A DNA stretch of 31,287 bases from ZC4RG17 sp036259475 (GCA_036259475.1 DATABS010000027.1:1-31287); one strand, 5' to 3'; numbered from the stretch's first letter, positions 7,171 through 15,167 are shown. Notes: a model not told the origin generated them from the sequence alone. A program made the numbers and translations.

Positions 7171-7743
7171 TTAGCCGGCGAGGCCCCAGAAGGCGCGCCA
7201 CGTCGACCGGCCCTCGTCACGTTGGCGGCGGAGGTACTGGAGGCTGGCGAGGACCTCGTCCAGGGCGGGCCCGATCATGGCGAGCGAGATGACGGCGGAG
7301 GCGATGCAGAGTGTGCAGAAGGCGTCGTAGAGCACCGGCTGCATGACAGTCAGGGCGATGCTGATCACGCCGAAAGGTCCGACGAAGAGGCCGAAGACGA
7401 TCACGATCCAGGGCATGGTCTTCCAGCGCTTGGTTCCACCAACCAGACCGGTGACGGCATCCGCCAGGTAACCGGCGGCGCCGATGGCGGCGTCACTCAC
7501 CCCGAAGCGCTCGAAGAAGCGGGAAAAGGAAGACTCGCGCAGTATTCGGCGGCTCCCCTCGCCGAAGAACGGCTCCCACACGGTGTCGATCACTTCCAGC
7601 TGGTACAGAGTCAGATAGGTGGCGACGGCGGTCCCGATCAGGGCGAGCAGGACGATCGGCACTCGCTCCCCCCATGACGAGGGGTTGGTGGACCAGCCCG
7701 GTGGCCGGAGAGAACGGGGGTCGTCGGTGGTGGCCGGCGTCAC
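7171..7743 (-). CDS. Vitamin K epoxide reductase (VKOR) family membrane protein
   Basis: VKOR-family proteins reoxidise DsbA-like thiol oxidases using quinone in the membrane. This 190-residue product has four likely membrane helices (about 28-47, 84-100, 111-130 and 139-160). The redox CxxC, here CTLC at 143-146, lies at the start of the last helix, where the family has it. The loop cysteine pair that most VKORs use to shuttle electrons is missing: the loop after helix 1 reads FFGEGSRRILRES, and CTLC holds the only cysteines. I prefer GTG at 7743. An in-frame TTG at 7776 would add 11 residues, but 7743 is preceded by the same leader as the divergent SPW gene. No thioredoxin-like partner is adjacent. 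The protein may be a distinct subfamily with a different partner. Confidence 0.75.
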   Translation of the reverse strand: MTPATTDDPRSLRPPGWSTNPSSWGERVPIVLLALIGTAVATYLTLYQLEVIDTVWEPFFGEGSRRILRESSFSRFFERFGVSDAAIGAAGYLADAVTGLVGGTKRWKTMPWIVIVFGLFVGPFGVISIALTVMQPVLYDAFCTLCIASAVISLAMIGPALDEVLASLQYLRRQRDEGRSTWRAFWGLAG

Positions 7744-7749
7744 TTTCCG

Positions 7750-7812
7750 TGGGCTACCCGATGAGGCACACACCAAACGGCCGGTTAATCGCCCGGATGG
7801 GCGGGTAGCCCA
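7750..7812. repeat. 11-bp perfect inverted repeat between the VKOR-like and SPW genes
   Basis: TGGGCTACCCG (7750-7760) is the exact reverse complement of CGGGTAGCCCA (7802-7812). Read in the direction of each gene, both starts are preceded by CGGGTAGCCCA, then a short G/A-rich stretch (cGGAAa or gGAAc), then GTG or ATG. The paired leaders could be a symmetric operator, matched ribosome-binding contexts, or a leftover of an inverted duplication. They also support the 7743 start of the VKOR-like gene. Confidence 0.65.
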
Positions 7813-7817
7813 GGAAC

Positions 7818-8180
7818 ATGATCTTTCGGTTGATCGTTATCGCCGCCGGTGTGTGGCTGGTTTTCGCCCCTGCGGTGCTGGGATATGACGATCCGGCCGC
7901 CGCCAACGACCGGCTGGTCGGCCCGGCTGTGGCCGGAGCGGCCTTCGTGGCCATATGGAGTGTTGTGCGCCCCGTCCGTTGGCTGGCGGCGCCGTTCGGC
8001 GTCTGGCTGGTGGTCGCTCCGTTCCTGCTCGGATACCATCCGACATCGGCCACGATCTCATCGATCGTCACCGGGATCGTCGTTCTCGTAGCCACTCCTC
8101 CCGAGCCGGCCGATCCGGAGAGGTTCGGAGGCGGATGGAGGGCGCTGGTGGGCCGGGAGCAGGATCTCAGCTCTGGGTGA
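7818..8180 (+). CDS. SPW-repeat membrane protein
   Basis: This 120-residue protein has two copies of the motif that defines SPW-repeat proteins, in the variant form GVWLVFAPAVLGY (11-23) and GVWLVVAPFLLGY (61-73). Each copy starts a pair of membrane helices, so four helices are expected, with a short soluble tail after residue 93. The family has no known biochemical function. The start is ATG 7818, after the GGAA-type leader shared with the divergent VKOR-like gene, which suggests co-expression. Its last 14 bases overlap the convergent LigD ligase gene. Confidence 0.8.
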   Translation: MIFRLIVIAAGVWLVFAPAVLGYDDPAAANDRLVGPAVAGAAFVAIWSVVRPVRWLAAPFGVWLVVAPFLLGYHPTSATISSIVTGIVVLVATPPEPADPERFGGGWRALVGREQDLSSG

Positions 8181-9642
8181 GCTGGTCGAAGGTGCAATCC
8201 CGGGGATCCTTGTCCTCTCTGAACCCCTTGAAGGAGGGAGCCCGAAGCCGGCCGGCTTCGGTGAGCTGGCGGTGCTCCACCGTGGCCACAAGAACCGGCT
8301 CTACCCAATGGGCGTTGCGCAGCTCCGGACGGGACCTGATCACGTCCCGACCGAAGGGCGCGCCTGTTTCCTCGAGGGAGGTGAGCCGGTCCAGCGCCTC
8401 GCCTAGTCCCGCCGCGTCGAAGCCGGTGCCTACGTTGCCCACGTAGCGCAGCTCCCCTTCGTCGTACACCGCCATGACGAGTGAACCGAGGCTCTTGGCG
8501 CGCCGTCCTTCGCCTCCCGTCCAGCCCGCCACAACCACGTCGGCGTCGAAGATCAGCTTCACCTTCAGCCACGAGCGTGACCGTCGCCCCACTTCGTAGG
8601 TCGATGTGAGCTTCTTGGCGACGATGCCCTCCAGCTCTTGTTCCTTGGCGGCGTCGAACAGAGCTAGGCCGGCTCCTTCGACCACCGGGGAGACCTGCAC
8701 GATGTCGGAAGGCACCACCGTCTCCTCCAGACGCAGGCGGCGATCGCGAAGCGGACTGTTGGTGAGGTCGCGTCCGTCGAGGTAGAGGATGTCGAACGCC
8801 ATGAACACCACCGGGATCGTCGCTGCCAATCGCTCCACCCGGCGGGGGTCCCGCACGTGCATTCTCTGCTGGAGCTGCTGGAACGACGGTTTTCCCTCGT
8901 GAAAGGCGACGATCTCGCCATCGACCATCGCATCGAGGGCTACCAACCGGAGATGGAGGTCGTGAAGCTCGGGATACGCGGCGGTGATGTCGCGCTCGTT
9001 CCGGGAGATGAGCCGGGTCGATTCATCACAAGTGGCGATGGCACGGATCCCGTCCCATTTCGGCTCGAAGGCCCAGTCAGGGTCGTCGAATGCCTTGTCG
9101 GTCAAAGTTGCCAGCATCGGCTTCAGGGCGGGGGCCTCGTCCCCCCTGGGCCGCTGATCCTCGGACAGCAGCGCCAGCCACTGGTCCTTGCCGTCCTCCA
9201 TGCCGGTTCTGACCAGGTGATATACGCCTCGCAGACGCTCACCTTCGAGGCGGAACGTGATCCGGTCGTCGGTCCGGCCGACCATTTCATAGGTGCCCCG
9301 ATCGAAGATACGTACCTCGCCTCCGCCGTACTCGCCGGCGGGGATAGTCCCGTCGAAGGTGGCGTACTCCATCGGATGGTCCTCGGTGTGGATGGCTAGG
9401 TGGCGCTCGCCGCGTACCCGGGGGAGTTCCTTGGGCACTGCCCATGAAACGAGTACTGGGGTGTCGCCGTTGAGCATCTCGAGGCGGACGTCGTGGTGGA
9501 GGCGGGTGGCGTAGTGCTGTTGGATGACGAAGGAATCACCCACCGGGGCCGTCAGTGGGTCGACGTCGCCGGTGACGACGGTGGTCGGCGGTTCCGGAGT
9601 CGACTCGAACCGGCGCTTTCGCTGATAGTCCGACTCGGTCAC
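8167..9642 (-). CDS. ligD: NHEJ DNA ligase LigD, phosphoesterase plus ATP-dependent ligase domains
   Basis: Seals double-strand breaks in bacterial non-homologous end joining. The 491 residues hold two of the three LigD modules. The 3-prime phosphoesterase domain (about 35-155) contains QHYATRLHHDVRLE with His43, His49, Asp51 and Arg53, and His85 in AIHTEDHPMEY. These are the spacing and residues of the metal-dependent active site known from Pseudomonas LigD. The ligase module follows, with the adenylated Lys195 in FEPKWDGIR, motif III near VVFMAFDILYLDG, motif IV EGIVAKK and the final KVKL, then an OB domain. The start is GTG 9642, which overlaps the stop of the polymerase gene as GTGA. The polymerase module is therefore a separate protein, unlike the fused mycobacterial enzyme. 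Confidence 0.95.
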   Translation of the reverse strand: MTESDYQRKRRFESTPEPPTTVVTGDVDPLTAPVGDSFVIQQHYATRLHHDVRLEMLNGDTPVLVSWAVPKELPRVRGERHLAIHTEDHPMEYATFDGTIPAGEYGGGEVRIFDRGTYEMVGRTDDRITFRLEGERLRGVYHLVRTGMEDGKDQWLALLSEDQRPRGDEAPALKPMLATLTDKAFDDPDWAFEPKWDGIRAIATCDESTRLISRNERDITAAYPELHDLHLRLVALDAMVDGEIVAFHEGKPSFQQLQQRMHVRDPRRVERLAATIPVVFMAFDILYLDGRDLTNSPLRDRRLRLEETVVPSDIVQVSPVVEGAGLALFDAAKEQELEGIVAKKLTSTYEVGRRSRSWLKVKLIFDADVVVAGWTGGEGRRAKSLGSLVMAVYDEGELRYVGNVGTGFDAAGLGEALDRLTSLEETGAPFGRDVIRSRPELRNAHWVEPVLVATVEHRQLTEAGRLRAPSFKGFREDKDPRDCTFDQLTQS

Positions 9643-10664
9643 GATCTCGCCGGCTTGATCACCTGGCGGACCCTGCCCTCGGAGATGTCGTCGGGAGCTC
9701 GCTCGATTTCGAGGCGTTCCAGGGCCGCGTCGAGCCGCTGGTGTCGTTCGACTACCGGGGCGAAGATGTCACCTCGCTCCGCTAGACGCTCCATCACGTT
9801 GTCGATGCGAAACAGGTTGGGACGCACGCTCGCCTCCTCGATCTCGTCCCAGTCAAGCGGGGTCGAAACCGGAGCGTCGGGCAGGGGGCGGACCGAGTAG
9901 GCGGCGGCCAGGCTGGCTGCTCGCCGGTTCATGTTGTGGTCGATGAAGACTCGGCCGGCTCGCTCCGACACACTCCATTCCATCGTCACTCGCTCGGGAT
10001 CGGCGCGCTCGATCATCAGACCGATCCGCTCGGCCAACTGGCGGGTCTCGGCAAAGGTGTGATCCGGAGCCACCGGCACGTAGACCTGGATCCCCGTAGC
10101 GCCCGATGTCTTCGGATACCCGTTCAGACCGAGGGCGTCGAGCGCCGCCCCGACATGGTGAGCCACGGCCAGTGTCTCCTCGAATCCGGCGGGCTGGAAC
10201 GGGTCCAGGTCGAAGACGAGATAGTCGGGGCAGTCGTAGCTCTCGCACCCGGAATGGAGCGGGTGGAGCTCGATCGCGCCGAGGTTCACGACGAAGAGAA
10301 GATGGGCCGGACGGTCGACCATCAGCATCTCGTCGATCTTGCCGTCCTCCGGCTCGATGGCGCAGCGCGGCATCCACTCCGGCGTGTAATCAGGGGCGTC
10401 CTTCTGGTAGAAGTGGGAGCCGCCGATTCCGTCCGGCATTCGTTTCAAAGTCAGTGGCCGGCCGGCCAGATGCGGGAGGATGAAGGTGGCGGCGTTCCAG
10501 TAATACGCCAGCAGGTCGCCCTTGGTGTGGCCGCTCTCGGGCCAGAGCACCTTGTCGAGGTTGGAGAGGCGGACCTCGACGCCGTCGCTCTCGACCCACC
10601 AGTGCTGGTCGCGCCGTTCGGCGGGAAGCGTCTCAGGGAAGTCCAGGGTGTACGGCTCCGCCAT
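9639..10664 (-). CDS. NHEJ polymerase/primase (LigD polymerase domain as a separate protein)
   Basis: A 341-residue archaeo-eukaryotic-primase-type polymerase that fills gaps with a preference for ribonucleotides during end joining. Landmarks are VRLSNLDKVLWPESGHTKGD (about 31-50), LTLKRMPDGIGGSHFYQKD, HLLFVVNLGAIELHPL, the metal-binding Asp152 and Asp154 in YLVFDLDPF, and YPKTSGATGIQVYVP. The C-terminal segment with DWDEIEEA is also typical. It starts with ATG 10664 and is coupled by a 4-nt overlap to the phosphoesterase-ligase gene, so the two will be made together. No Ku gene, the usual partner, lies in the window. Forty-nine bases separate it from the unrelated hydratase gene upstream. 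Confidence 0.93.
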   Translation of the reverse strand: MAEPYTLDFPETLPAERRDQHWWVESDGVEVRLSNLDKVLWPESGHTKGDLLAYYWNAATFILPHLAGRPLTLKRMPDGIGGSHFYQKDAPDYTPEWMPRCAIEPEDGKIDEMLMVDRPAHLLFVVNLGAIELHPLHSGCESYDCPDYLVFDLDPFQPAGFEETLAVAHHVGAALDALGLNGYPKTSGATGIQVYVPVAPDHTFAETRQLAERIGLMIERADPERVTMEWSVSERAGRVFIDHNMNRRAASLAAAYSVRPLPDAPVSTPLDWDEIEEASVRPNLFRIDNVMERLAERGDIFAPVVERHQRLDAALERLEIERAPDDISEGRVRQVIKPARS

Positions 10665-10713
10665 CTCGGTGTCGCCTTACCCGCTGGACGACGATCGCAA
10701 CCCCCTACCCGGT

Positions 10714-11403
10714 TCAGGCGATGTCGACCGTTACCGGAGTGAAAGACGACAAATTGAACTCCACCCTGGTCCCGGGCGACAAGGCGAGCGGCGGTGTCAC
10801 CGAACCGCAGATCACGACGTCGCCCGATCGGATGCGTTCCCCTTGCTCGGCCAGGAGAAGGGCGAGATGGGACAGCACCTGCGGGAGCTGACCGGTGAGG
10901 CTCTCCAGATCCGAGGGAGGCTCGACCGATTCACCTCCCAGTCGGATCTGGGCCTCGAGGCCGTCGAGGATTCCCCCGGCTCGGGTGTTGTCCTCCGTCC
11001 CGAAGATGACGCCCCGGTGGAAGATGTTGGCCGCCAGTATCTCCTCCACCCGATCGGGGGGCGGGTCGACGTCGGCCAACTCGATGGCCGGGGCAAGCGA
11101 CGAGATGCACTCCCGAACCTCGTCGGCATGGCCGCCCGGTGGCACGTCGCGACCGATCCACACTGCCAGCTCTGGCTCCGCCACAGGCCGACTCCAACCG
11201 TCGATGTTGACGGTGGCGCCGTCGGCGAGAAGTGTGGCGGTGGTCATGAAGCCGACGAGCGGCCCATCGAGGGAGAATCGCTCCAGGGCGGCGGCGGCGC
11301 CGAACCCCGCCTTCCACCCGAGCGGCTCGTGGCCCGCGACGAGCATCTGGCGCCGCAAATCGAGTTGGCGCATCAGGCCCCGGTCGATCCGGCGGTCGGT
11401 CAC
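10714..11403 (-). CDS. 2-keto-4-pentenoate hydratase-like protein (MhpD / fumarylacetoacetate hydrolase fold)
   Basis: A 229-residue protein of the FAH superfamily, MhpD branch, whose members hydrate 2-hydroxypenta-2,4-dienoates or decarboxylate related oxo-acids with a divalent metal. The metal-binding E-x-E is EPE in PVAEPELAVWIG; other family marks are GWKAGF near the N-terminus, PAIELADV and the GDVVICGSVTPPLALSPG segment at the end. It begins with GTG at 11403, overlapping the stop of the cupin gene as GTGA; the open frame runs further upstream but inside the cupin gene with no homology. It is the third gene of a tightly coupled trio with a beta-hydroxyacid dehydrogenase and a cupin, suggesting a small catabolic module. 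The exact substrate is not evident. Confidence 0.82.
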   Translation of the reverse strand: MTDRRIDRGLMRQLDLRRQMLVAGHEPLGWKAGFGAAAALERFSLDGPLVGFMTTATLLADGATVNIDGWSRPVAEPELAVWIGRDVPPGGHADEVRECISSLAPAIELADVDPPPDRVEEILAANIFHRGVIFGTEDNTRAGGILDGLEAQIRLGGESVEPPSDLESLTGQLPQVLSHLALLLAEQGERIRSGDVVICGSVTPPLALSPGTRVEFNLSSFTPVTVDIA

Positions 11404-11795
11404 TGGGGGAGTTCGTAGCCGGCCGCGTCCAAGGAGCCGGCGCCGCTCCAGCCCCACGCCAGGACGACGTCCTCGTCGCCGGTGTTGTTGAACCCGTGCC
11501 AGTGCCCGCGTCGGGTGAAGACGACATCGCCTTCCTTGGCTGTCTCGTCGGCGTCGTCGGTGTAGATATGACCGTGGCCGGAGAGGACGATGAAGAACTC
11601 GTCGGCGTTGGGATGCCGGTGGCGGTCGTGGCGGGCCCCCGGAGGCAGCACCGTCCATCCCAGGAGGAAGTTCTCGGACGCCGCCTTCATCTGGTCGACC
11701 AGGAACTGGACCCTCATGTCGACCCAGCCGTCCTCCTCGCGGAGCCCGCCCTCCACTGGCACGTCGTGGCGGTTGATCCGAAATTGGCCGCTCAT
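11400..11795 (-). CDS. Cupin domain protein
   Basis: A 131-residue single-domain cupin. Motif 1 supplies metal ligands His59, His61 and Glu66 in RHRHPNADEFFIVLSG, and motif 2 gives GDVVFTRRGHWHGFNN with His98 or His100. Complete metal ligands suggest an enzyme (dioxygenase, isomerase or lyase) or a metal-dependent binder. ATG 11795 has a strong Shine-Dalgarno sequence (GGGAGGGG) and overlaps the dehydrogenase stop as ATGA; its own stop overlaps the hydratase start. It must work with those two enzymes, perhaps on the compound that the hydratase or the reductase handles. Confidence 0.83.
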   Translation of the reverse strand: MSGQFRINRHDVPVEGGLREEDGWVDMRVQFLVDQMKAASENFLLGWTVLPPGARHDRHRHPNADEFFIVLSGHGHIYTDDADETAKEGDVVFTRRGHWHGFNNTGDEDVVLAWGWSGAGSLDAAGYELPQ

Positions 11796-12673
11796 CCCAC
11801 CCCTCCCAGCGTTTGATAGGCGTTGAAGACCGTTACGAAGTCTCGGTGGCTGAGTCCCAGGCCGTGACAGGCGTTGAGCATCTCGTTGGCTGCCGCCGCC
11901 AGCGGCACCGGACTGCCCTGGCGTCTGCCCAGGTCGAGGGCGAGCAGCATGTCCTTCTGCTGGAGGGTGACATTCGCCAACGGCTTGTCGGGCATGTTGC
12001 CCTCCAGGATGAACGGACCGCGATATCCCATCACGGGCGACGCCACCACGCTCTTCAGCATTGCGTTCACCGCCACCCCCCGATCCACGCCTCCCTTTTC
12101 CGCCAGGGCGACCGCCTCGCTGAAGGCGACCATCTCGACGATCAGGCACAAGTTGATGGCCACCTTCATCTGGACTGCCTGGCCGCTTCCGCCGATGTAG
12201 CTGACTGAGGGACCGATCGCCTCACAGACCGGCCGCACTCGCTCGTAAGCCTCCCGATCGCCACCCACCATGATCGAGGCCTTGCCTTGCTGCAGCGTGA
12301 TCGGGCTGCCGGAGAGGGGAGCGTCGAGCATCACGCGGCCCGCCTCGGTGAAAGCGGCGCTGATCCTCCGGGAGGCATCCGGATCGATCGTGCTCATGTC
12401 GAGATATACGCCGTCGTGTCTGAGTCCGGCCAGGACCCCGTCGTCGCCCAAGGCCACAGCCTCGACGGCGCCACCGTCGGTCACGATCGAGAAGACCATT
12501 TCGGAGCTCTGTGCCGCTTCTCGGGGCGTGTTGGCCCACGTCATCCCCTGTTCGATGAGCGGGGCCGCCTTGTCGGCCGTTCGATTCCACCCGGTGACGG
12601 AGTGCCCCGCCGCCATCAATCGAGGGACGATCTCCTGGCCCATATCGCCCAACCCGATGAAGCCAAGCTGCAA
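11792..12673 (-). CDS. NAD(P)-dependent beta-hydroxyacid dehydrogenase (tartronate-semialdehyde reductase / HIBADH family)
   Basis: A 293-residue enzyme of the family that interconverts beta-hydroxy acids and semialdehydes. It shows the dinucleotide-binding GFIGLGDMG at residues 4-12, the substrate loop DAPLSGSP (118-125), and catalytic Lys170 with Asn174 in MKVAIN. Arg31 after the second strand (GWNRT) hints at NADP preference. I set the start at TTG 12673, because AAGGAGGAGGA lies just upstream and this gives the normal family length; an upstream ATG at 12790 would add 39 residues without homology and overlap the preceding cupin gene. It heads the coupled trio with the cupin and the hydratase. 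2-hydroxy-3-oxopropionate, 3-hydroxyisobutyrate and related acids are all possible substrates. Confidence 0.85.
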   Translation of the reverse strand: MQLGFIGLGDMGQEIVPRLMAAGHSVTGWNRTADKAAPLIEQGMTWANTPREAAQSSEMVFSIVTDGGAVEAVALGDDGVLAGLRHDGVYLDMSTIDPDASRRISAAFTEAGRVMLDAPLSGSPITLQQGKASIMVGGDREAYERVRPVCEAIGPSVSYIGGSGQAVQMKVAINLCLIVEMVAFSEAVALAEKGGVDRGVAVNAMLKSVVASPVMGYRGPFILEGNMPDKPLANVTLQQKDMLLALDLGRRQGSPVPLAAAANEMLNACHGLGLSHRDFVTVFNAYQTLGGVG

Positions 12674-12725
12674 TGTCCTCCTCCTTGCAATCGTTTTCTG
12701 GCGGCGAGTGTATCCAGCGGGGTCG

Positions 12726-13169
12726 TCAGCCGACGAGGGGGTGGGGATCGTCCACCGGCGACCACTCCGGGGCTCCCACCTCTGTGACATGGGGTCGATC
12801 GGCTGCCGTCACCCAGAAGCCGATCAGGGAGGTCGCTATCTCGTCGTGGGGATTCCAGGCGCGGTGGACCACCCCGATCGGCTCCGTGTACACGTCGCCG
12901 GCCGAATAGTGCTCGGCCCTACCTTCGTACTGAAGGCTGACCAGGCCGCGCAGCACCAGGAAGTAGACGATGCCGTTGTGGATGTGCCATGAAGCGGTCC
13001 GGCGGGGGTTGAGCTGGGACAGTTGCACGTTGACGCGCGCCTCGGCATCCCGGGGCAGGCGCGACTCGATGGCGTCGAACAGCACCTGACGGATGTGGGA
13101 CCCATCTTCCTGCAGGAGGTCGGTGAGCTTCAGGGCAAGTGTGGAACGGTCCACCGTGGAGTCGGTCAT
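12726..13169 (-). CDS. Cupin domain protein with altered metal site
   Basis: A 147-residue protein with a single cupin barrel. Motif 1 reads ASWHIHNGIVYFLVLRG, so the two histidines are present but the usual Glu is replaced by Tyr or a neutral residue; motif 2 reads SAGDVYTEPIGVVHRAWNP with its His kept. The changed ligand set leaves metal binding uncertain. ATG 13169 follows the Eis-like gene by 64 bases and precedes the dehydrogenase by 52, on the same strand, so it may belong to the same transcript as the second cupin and the hydratase, but it is less tightly coupled. Function unknown. Confidence 0.75.
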   Translation of the reverse strand: MTDSTVDRSTLALKLTDLLQEDGSHIRQVLFDAIESRLPRDAEARVNVQLSQLNPRRTASWHIHNGIVYFLVLRGLVSLQYEGRAEHYSAGDVYTEPIGVVHRAWNPHDEIATSLIGFWVTAADRPHVTEVGAPEWSPVDDPHPLVG

Positions 13170-13233
13170 CGGTCGACTGTCACACGATCCACCCGTCGCC
13201 GCAACCCCCGGTCGTCGCCTGCGCCGAAGACGG

Positions 13234-14451
13234 TCAGAAGACCTCGGGGCACCAGGGGGCGGGCGACCAGGCGAATGCCCCGTCGAGGGCCGTCAGTGCC
13301 TCCGCTTCGCCCGTCAGCCTCCCTGCCCGGGCGAGATCTTGGAAGCGCGACCGTCCCATGAAGCAGGCTCCCAGGTCCTCGATGTCCATCTCGATCTGCG
13401 GCGTCTCCGCGGTCGTGGTGACCTGGGCGGAGTCGGGGGTCAGGTGGAGTTGCCAGCTCGATGTGGAGGCGTCGAGCGGATCGTGAACGCGGATGACGGC
13501 TGATGCGGCACTGGCGTAGGATCGACCTTCCAGGGCGCGGGCGACGTCAATGATCCTGATCCAGAGGCTGTCATCGACCGTCGTATGCGCCCGCCGGGGA
13601 GCGGCGAGAAGCCCGAAGATGGGATCATCGGGAGACCGGTTGGGCGCGATGATCTTGGAGGTCAGATCGTGGTTGAGCGCGAAACCCCACAGCCCCGACC
13701 ACGCCTCCGGTGTGCTCCCCAGCATCTCGACTATCCGCACCGTGCCGTTGCCGTGGCCCTCGCTCCAATCTTCCTTGTAGCGGTACTGCACGAATCCGGT
13801 CACAACCGAGTTCTCCTCCGTGACCGCGAACCGATAGGCGGTGGCGCCGTCCCGGTTGCGGCGGCGGTCCTGTAGGCGTCGCTTCTCCCACCAGACGCTC
13901 GACCGGCCCAGAAAGCCGGGGAAGCGCTTGCGGGCTTCGTCGTAGAAGGGCGGCAAGAGGTCCAATGCGTCGTCTCGCGAGATCAGCCGCACGGGAGCCG
14001 GCGCCGGCGCCAGGCGGTGGAAGGCGGTATGCGCCCGGTCGACCGTGACTTCGGCCGCCTGAGCGGCGAGCCCGTATCCGAATCGGCCGTAAATGCTCGA
14101 TTCGGAGGCCCACAACCCGGCGATGGGCTCCTCCCGGTCCCGGACATCATCCAGATGGGAGTCCATCATCATCCGCAGGATTCCCTTGCGGCGGTGAGTA
14201 GGGAGGACGGACACGACCGTGGTGCCGCCGCAGGCCATCGTGCCGCCCGGGACGGTCATGTCCAGCGAGAAGCTGCCGATGGTGCCGACGATCCGTTCGC
14301 CGTCGTAAGCGGCGCGGGCACGGTCCCATTCGAACACGTCCGAGAAGCGAGAGACGTCGTCCTCTTCGGAGTCGAATCCGAATGCGTGACCCATGGTGGC
14401 GAGGAAGTCGCTCGCCTGGTCCTCGGTGACCGTCCCGACGGACACCCCCAT
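13234..14451 (-). CDS. Eis-like GNAT N-acetyltransferase
   Basis: A 405-residue protein with the Eis three-part build: N-terminal GNAT domain, second GNAT-like domain and SCP2-like C-terminal domain. The acetyl-CoA motif is VSVLPTHRRKGI (about 80-91). Tyr121 in SSIYGRFGYG matches the general acid of mycobacterial Eis, and the chain ends in Phe405 (CPEVF), fitting the use of the terminal carboxylate as a base. Eis enzymes acetylate several amines on aminoglycosides and other polyamines and form hexamers. The ATG at 14451 overlaps the stop of the upstream anchored protein by one base (TGATG), so translation is coupled. The natural substrate here is unknown; a role in drug resistance should not be assumed. 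Confidence 0.88.
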   Translation of the reverse strand: MGVSVGTVTEDQASDFLATMGHAFGFDSEEDDVSRFSDVFEWDRARAAYDGERIVGTIGSFSLDMTVPGGTMACGGTTVVSVLPTHRRKGILRMMMDSHLDDVRDREEPIAGLWASESSIYGRFGYGLAAQAAEVTVDRAHTAFHRLAPAPAPVRLISRDDALDLLPPFYDEARKRFPGFLGRSSVWWEKRRLQDRRRNRDGATAYRFAVTEENSVVTGFVQYRYKEDWSEGHGNGTVRIVEMLGSTPEAWSGLWGFALNHDLTSKIIAPNRSPDDPIFGLLAAPRRAHTTVDDSLWIRIIDVARALEGRSYASAASAVIRVHDPLDASTSSWQLHLTPDSAQVTTTAETPQIEMDIEDLGACFMGRSRFQDLARAGRLTGEAEALTALDGAFAWSPAPWCPEVF

Positions 14452-15167
14452 CAGCCGTCCCCTTCGCCGCCCTCGGTGGTATCGGTCGGTGCAGCCGTGG
14501 TGTCGGTGGTGGTGTCGGCTGTGTCGGGCGGGGCTTCTGTGGTGGGCGTCGCCGAGAGGCCGGCCGCCGAACGGGCGTTGCTCACCGCCGTCTGCAGGTC
14601 AGACACCGCCGTGTCGAAGGCGGTCACGGCATCCCGACGACGGCTGCCGTCATCGTCCGATTGCAGTCCTTCGAGCGCCTCCTCGGCGGCGGCGGCCGCA
14701 GTGGTCGAGGCAGTGCGAATCGTCTCGTGGTTCGAGGTGAGCGGTTCGGGTACGGAAAGACCGTCGAGCTCCTCGACCAGCGTGTCCGCTTGATCGGCCA
14801 GGGCGGTGAGCCGGTCCACCGCGTCTCCGAACTCGACGGTGCGAGGGTCGGCGTCGAACCCGCCGTTCACGGCGGCCATCTCACGCTGCAGCTCTTCCGT
14901 GCGAGTCAGGATGCTCCCGACTGCGTCCAGATACTCCTGGGTGGCGGGGTCGAGAGTCGGTGCGTCGGGCACGGTCGTATCGCTGGTCGTGTCGCTCGTG
15001 CCGTTCTCGCCCAGGGTCGTGTCGGACGCTCCGACTGTCGTGTCTGGGGAGCCTTCCTCGGACCCTGAAGGCAGGGCGCGAACGAAGAAGTACGTGAACG
15101 CCACCATGCCCAATACGACAAGCGGCAGAATCCAGCGACCCGGTTTGGGATCAGCGTTCAAAGCCAT
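14451..15167 (-). CDS. Membrane-anchored protein with Thr/Asp-rich linkers and helical core
   Basis: I do not recognise a named family. The 238-residue product has a short basic N-terminus, one hydrophobic helix at about 12-31 (WILPLVVLGMVAFTYFFVRA), then an acidic Ser/Thr/Asp-rich linker to about residue 70. A helical, probably coiled-coil domain spans about 72-200 (rich in Ala, Glu, Leu and Asp), and a second Thr/Asp/Pro-rich tail with DTT repeats ends the protein. The anchor and the linkers indicate an exported, surface-side protein. It is the first gene of an operon with the Eis-like gene (one-base overlap) and is divergent from another anchored protein, with 129 bases between the starts. 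Confidence 0.7.
   Translation of the reverse strand: MALNADPKPGRWILPLVVLGMVAFTYFFVRALPSGSEEGSPDTTVGASDTTLGENGTSDTTSDTTVPDAPTLDPATQEYLDAVGSILTRTEELQREMAAVNGGFDADPRTVEFGDAVDRLTALADQADTLVEELDGLSVPEPLTSNHETIRTASTTAAAAAEEALEGLQSDDDGSRRRDAVTAFDTAVSDLQTAVSNARSAAGLSATPTTEAPPDTADTTTDTTAAPTDTTEGGEGDG

Noticed and set aside
12674..12790. 39-residue N-terminal extension of the beta-hydroxyacid dehydrogenase
   Set aside because: It overlaps the upstream cupin gene, has no homology, and TTG 12673 has a strong Shine-Dalgarno sequence and gives the family length.
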